A DNA stretch of 40,587 bases from Petrotoga sp. UBA5851 (GTDB lineage: Bacteria; Thermotogota; Thermotogae; Petrotogales; Petrotogaceae): NCBI GenBank assembly GCA_002431635.1, contig DJGH01000010.1:6470-47056 (forward strand), read 5' to 3'. Position numbers and translations under genes: made by a program. The notes under the pieces were generated by a model. That model was given only the letters and a program-made list of their open reading frames with translations, searched no databases and was not told where the DNA came from. How positions within the stretch are numbered: position 1 is the stretch's first letter; each line of letters starts with the position of its first letter. This document shows positions 39,249-40,587 of this stretch, in pieces.

Positions 39249-40538
39249 CTAAAAAATCTTTTTACCAAGCATAGAGCTAAGATCCTTCAGTTGGGCGCTC
39301 CTGCTCGGATGCCTTAGTTTTCGCAGTGCTTTGACCTCAATCTGTCTTATTCTCTCTCTGGTGACGTTGAAGAACTGCCCTACCTCCTCAAGAGTCTTTA
39401 CTTTACCGTCAAAAAGACCGTATCTCATCTTAAGCACGGTTGCTTCTTTGGGTTGAAGAGTGTCCAGTATCTTCTCTATCTCTTCTCTTATTATCATCTT
39501 AACTGCTGCTTCTTCAGGATGATCAACGGCATCATCTGCAAGAAAATCTCCCAGAGTGGAGTCATCTTCATCAGATCCGGTTATTGGAGAGTCGGCAGAA
39601 ATGGTCTCCCTCGCTGCAAGAAGTATCTCACTTATCTTATCAACAGGTTTGTCCATGAGTTTTGAAAGATCCTGTACGGTTGGATATTCACCATTTTCCT
39701 GTAGAAACTCCCTTATCACTTTGTTCAGCCTGTTGATGGTTTCAACCATATGAACGGGTATTCTGATTGTCCTTGCCTGATCAGCTATAGCTCTTGTTAT
39801 AGCTTGCCTTATCCACCAAGTAGCGTATGTGGAAAATTTAAAACCTTTTTTCCAGTCAAATTTATTTACGGCTTTTATAAGACCTATATTTCCTTCCTGA
39901 ATTAAATCCAGAAAACTCAAGCCTCTGCCAACATATCTCTTGGCAATGCTTATGACAAGCCTCAAATTAGTTTTTATCAGTTCATCTCTTGATCTTTTAT
40001 CTCCGGCCTGAGCCCTCTGTGCCAATTGCCTTTCCCTTCTTGGGGTGAGCAACCCTATTTTGCTTATTTCCTTCAAATATATTTTTATCGGATCATTAAG
40101 CGATATATTGTCATACATCTGCATTTCGCCATCACCAAGTATGTCGAGTACCTCATACTCCTCGGCGGCCGGTTCGGCAAACTCATCTTCGGAAAGAAGA
40201 AAATTATCATCACCCATAATATCCTCTGTTTCTCCGTCCAAGCTTGAATCTATTATCTCTATATCGAACTTCTGCAGTTCTGTATATATTTTTTCAAGAT
40301 AATCGGCGTCAATCATCTCCGAGTCTTCCGGAATACACTTATCTATATCCTCATAAGTAAGCTTATTGCTGTTTTTCTTTGCCAAATCCCTTAAATCTTT
40401 TATAATTGCTTCTATAGTTTTTTGCGGTTTCTGATTCTTGTTCTTGAGCTTTATCTTGTCATCCTCAAGGATCTCAAGATCTCCAAGCTCCTGTATAGTA
40501 TCAGCTACCTCAAGATTCAGATCGTTTGCCATAACCAT
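39249..40538 (-). CDS. rpoD: Primary sigma factor RpoD (SigA, sigma70 family)
   Basis: This 429-residue housekeeping sigma factor has an N-terminal region 1.1-like part (about 25-95) and an acidic linker (about 100-150). Region 1.2 includes DPIKIYLKEI, region 2 has the LIKTNLRLVISIAKRYVGRG and FSTYATWWIRQAI blocks (2.1-2.4), then regions 3 and 4. Region 4.2 holds the helix-turn-helix EEVGQFFNVTRERIRQIE for -35 recognition. Large insertions of the E. coli type are absent. ATG at 40538 is preferred because GGAGGT lies seven bases upstream; an in-frame TTG at 40553 overlaps that site. It stands first in an operon with the helicase gene; dnaG may lie just outside the window. Confidence 0.97.
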   Translation of the reverse strand: MVMANDLNLEVADTIQELGDLEILEDDKIKLKNKNQKPQKTIEAIIKDLRDLAKKNSNKLTYEDIDKCIPEDSEMIDADYLEKIYTELQKFDIEIIDSSLDGETEDIMGDDNFLLSEDEFAEPAAEEYEVLDILGDGEMQMYDNISLNDPIKIYLKEISKIGLLTPRRERQLAQRAQAGDKRSRDELIKTNLRLVISIAKRYVGRGLSFLDLIQEGNIGLIKAVNKFDWKKGFKFSTYATWWIRQAITRAIADQARTIRIPVHMVETINRLNKVIREFLQENGEYPTVQDLSKLMDKPVDKISEILLAARETISADSPITGSDEDDSTLGDFLADDAVDHPEEAAVKMIIREEIEKILDTLQPKEATVLKMRYGLFDGKVKTLEEVGQFFNVTRERIRQIEVKALRKLRHPSRSAQLKDLSSMLGKKIF

Positions 40539-40587
40539 CTTATTTACCTCCAAGACTTTTCTGTTTTGAAATGCAGTTTATTATCTC

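Overview
The window is a chromosomal stretch of a bacterium that most likely belongs to the Thermotogota. Three things point there: one unbroken str-S10-spc-alpha superoperon from rpsL to rplQ with fusA followed by tuf, rho directly after rplQ, and EF-Tu, RpoA, L24 and RNase P RNA sequences of that general style. Base composition is moderate and rather AT-leaning by eye, which would suit a mesophilic or moderately thermophilic member. I cannot name a genus.

Left part (1-7500, + strand). An 11-bp tandem repeat lies at the window edge. It is followed by a TPP riboswitch with its own terminator, which controls a thiamine-type ABC importer (binding protein and fused permease, no ATPase) and a membrane-anchored polysaccharide deacetylase. 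A separate extended -10 promoter then opens prfA, a four-helix membrane protein of unknown function, and thrS. A strong bidirectional terminator closes this block.

Middle part (7500-17440). On the - strand lie a CPA2 cation/proton antiporter with a PII-like regulator gene upstream, then a histidine kinase and response regulator pair. A small secreted Asn/Gln-rich protein is divergent from that pair. RNase P RNA (rnpB) sits on the - strand directly against the stop codon of a TIGR01212-type radical SAM gene. Further upstream are an unknown exported protein, an MTA/SAH-deaminase-type amidohydrolase, an atypical alpha/beta hydrolase and rho.

Right part (17437-40538, - strand). This holds 35 translation and transcription genes in canonical order: rpsL-rpsG-fusA-tuf-rpsJ-rplC-rplD-rplW-rplB-rpsS-rplV-rpsC-rplP-rpmC-rpsQ-rplN-rplX-rplE-rpsZ-rpsH-rplF-rplR-rpsE-rpmD-rplO-secY-adk-map-infA-rpmJ-rpsM-rpsK-rpsD-rpoA-rplQ. 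They are preceded by a UvrD-type helicase gene and rpoD. Most of the window is ordinary core genome. I found no CRISPR array, prophage, insertion sequence, tRNA or clear new multi-gene system. The most interesting signals are the rpoA translation-initiation region (Shine-Dalgarno separated from the start codon by a hairpin), the PII-like/antiporter pair, the TPP-riboswitch operon that includes a deacetylase, the probably catalytically altered alpha/beta hydrolase, and the rnpB junction.
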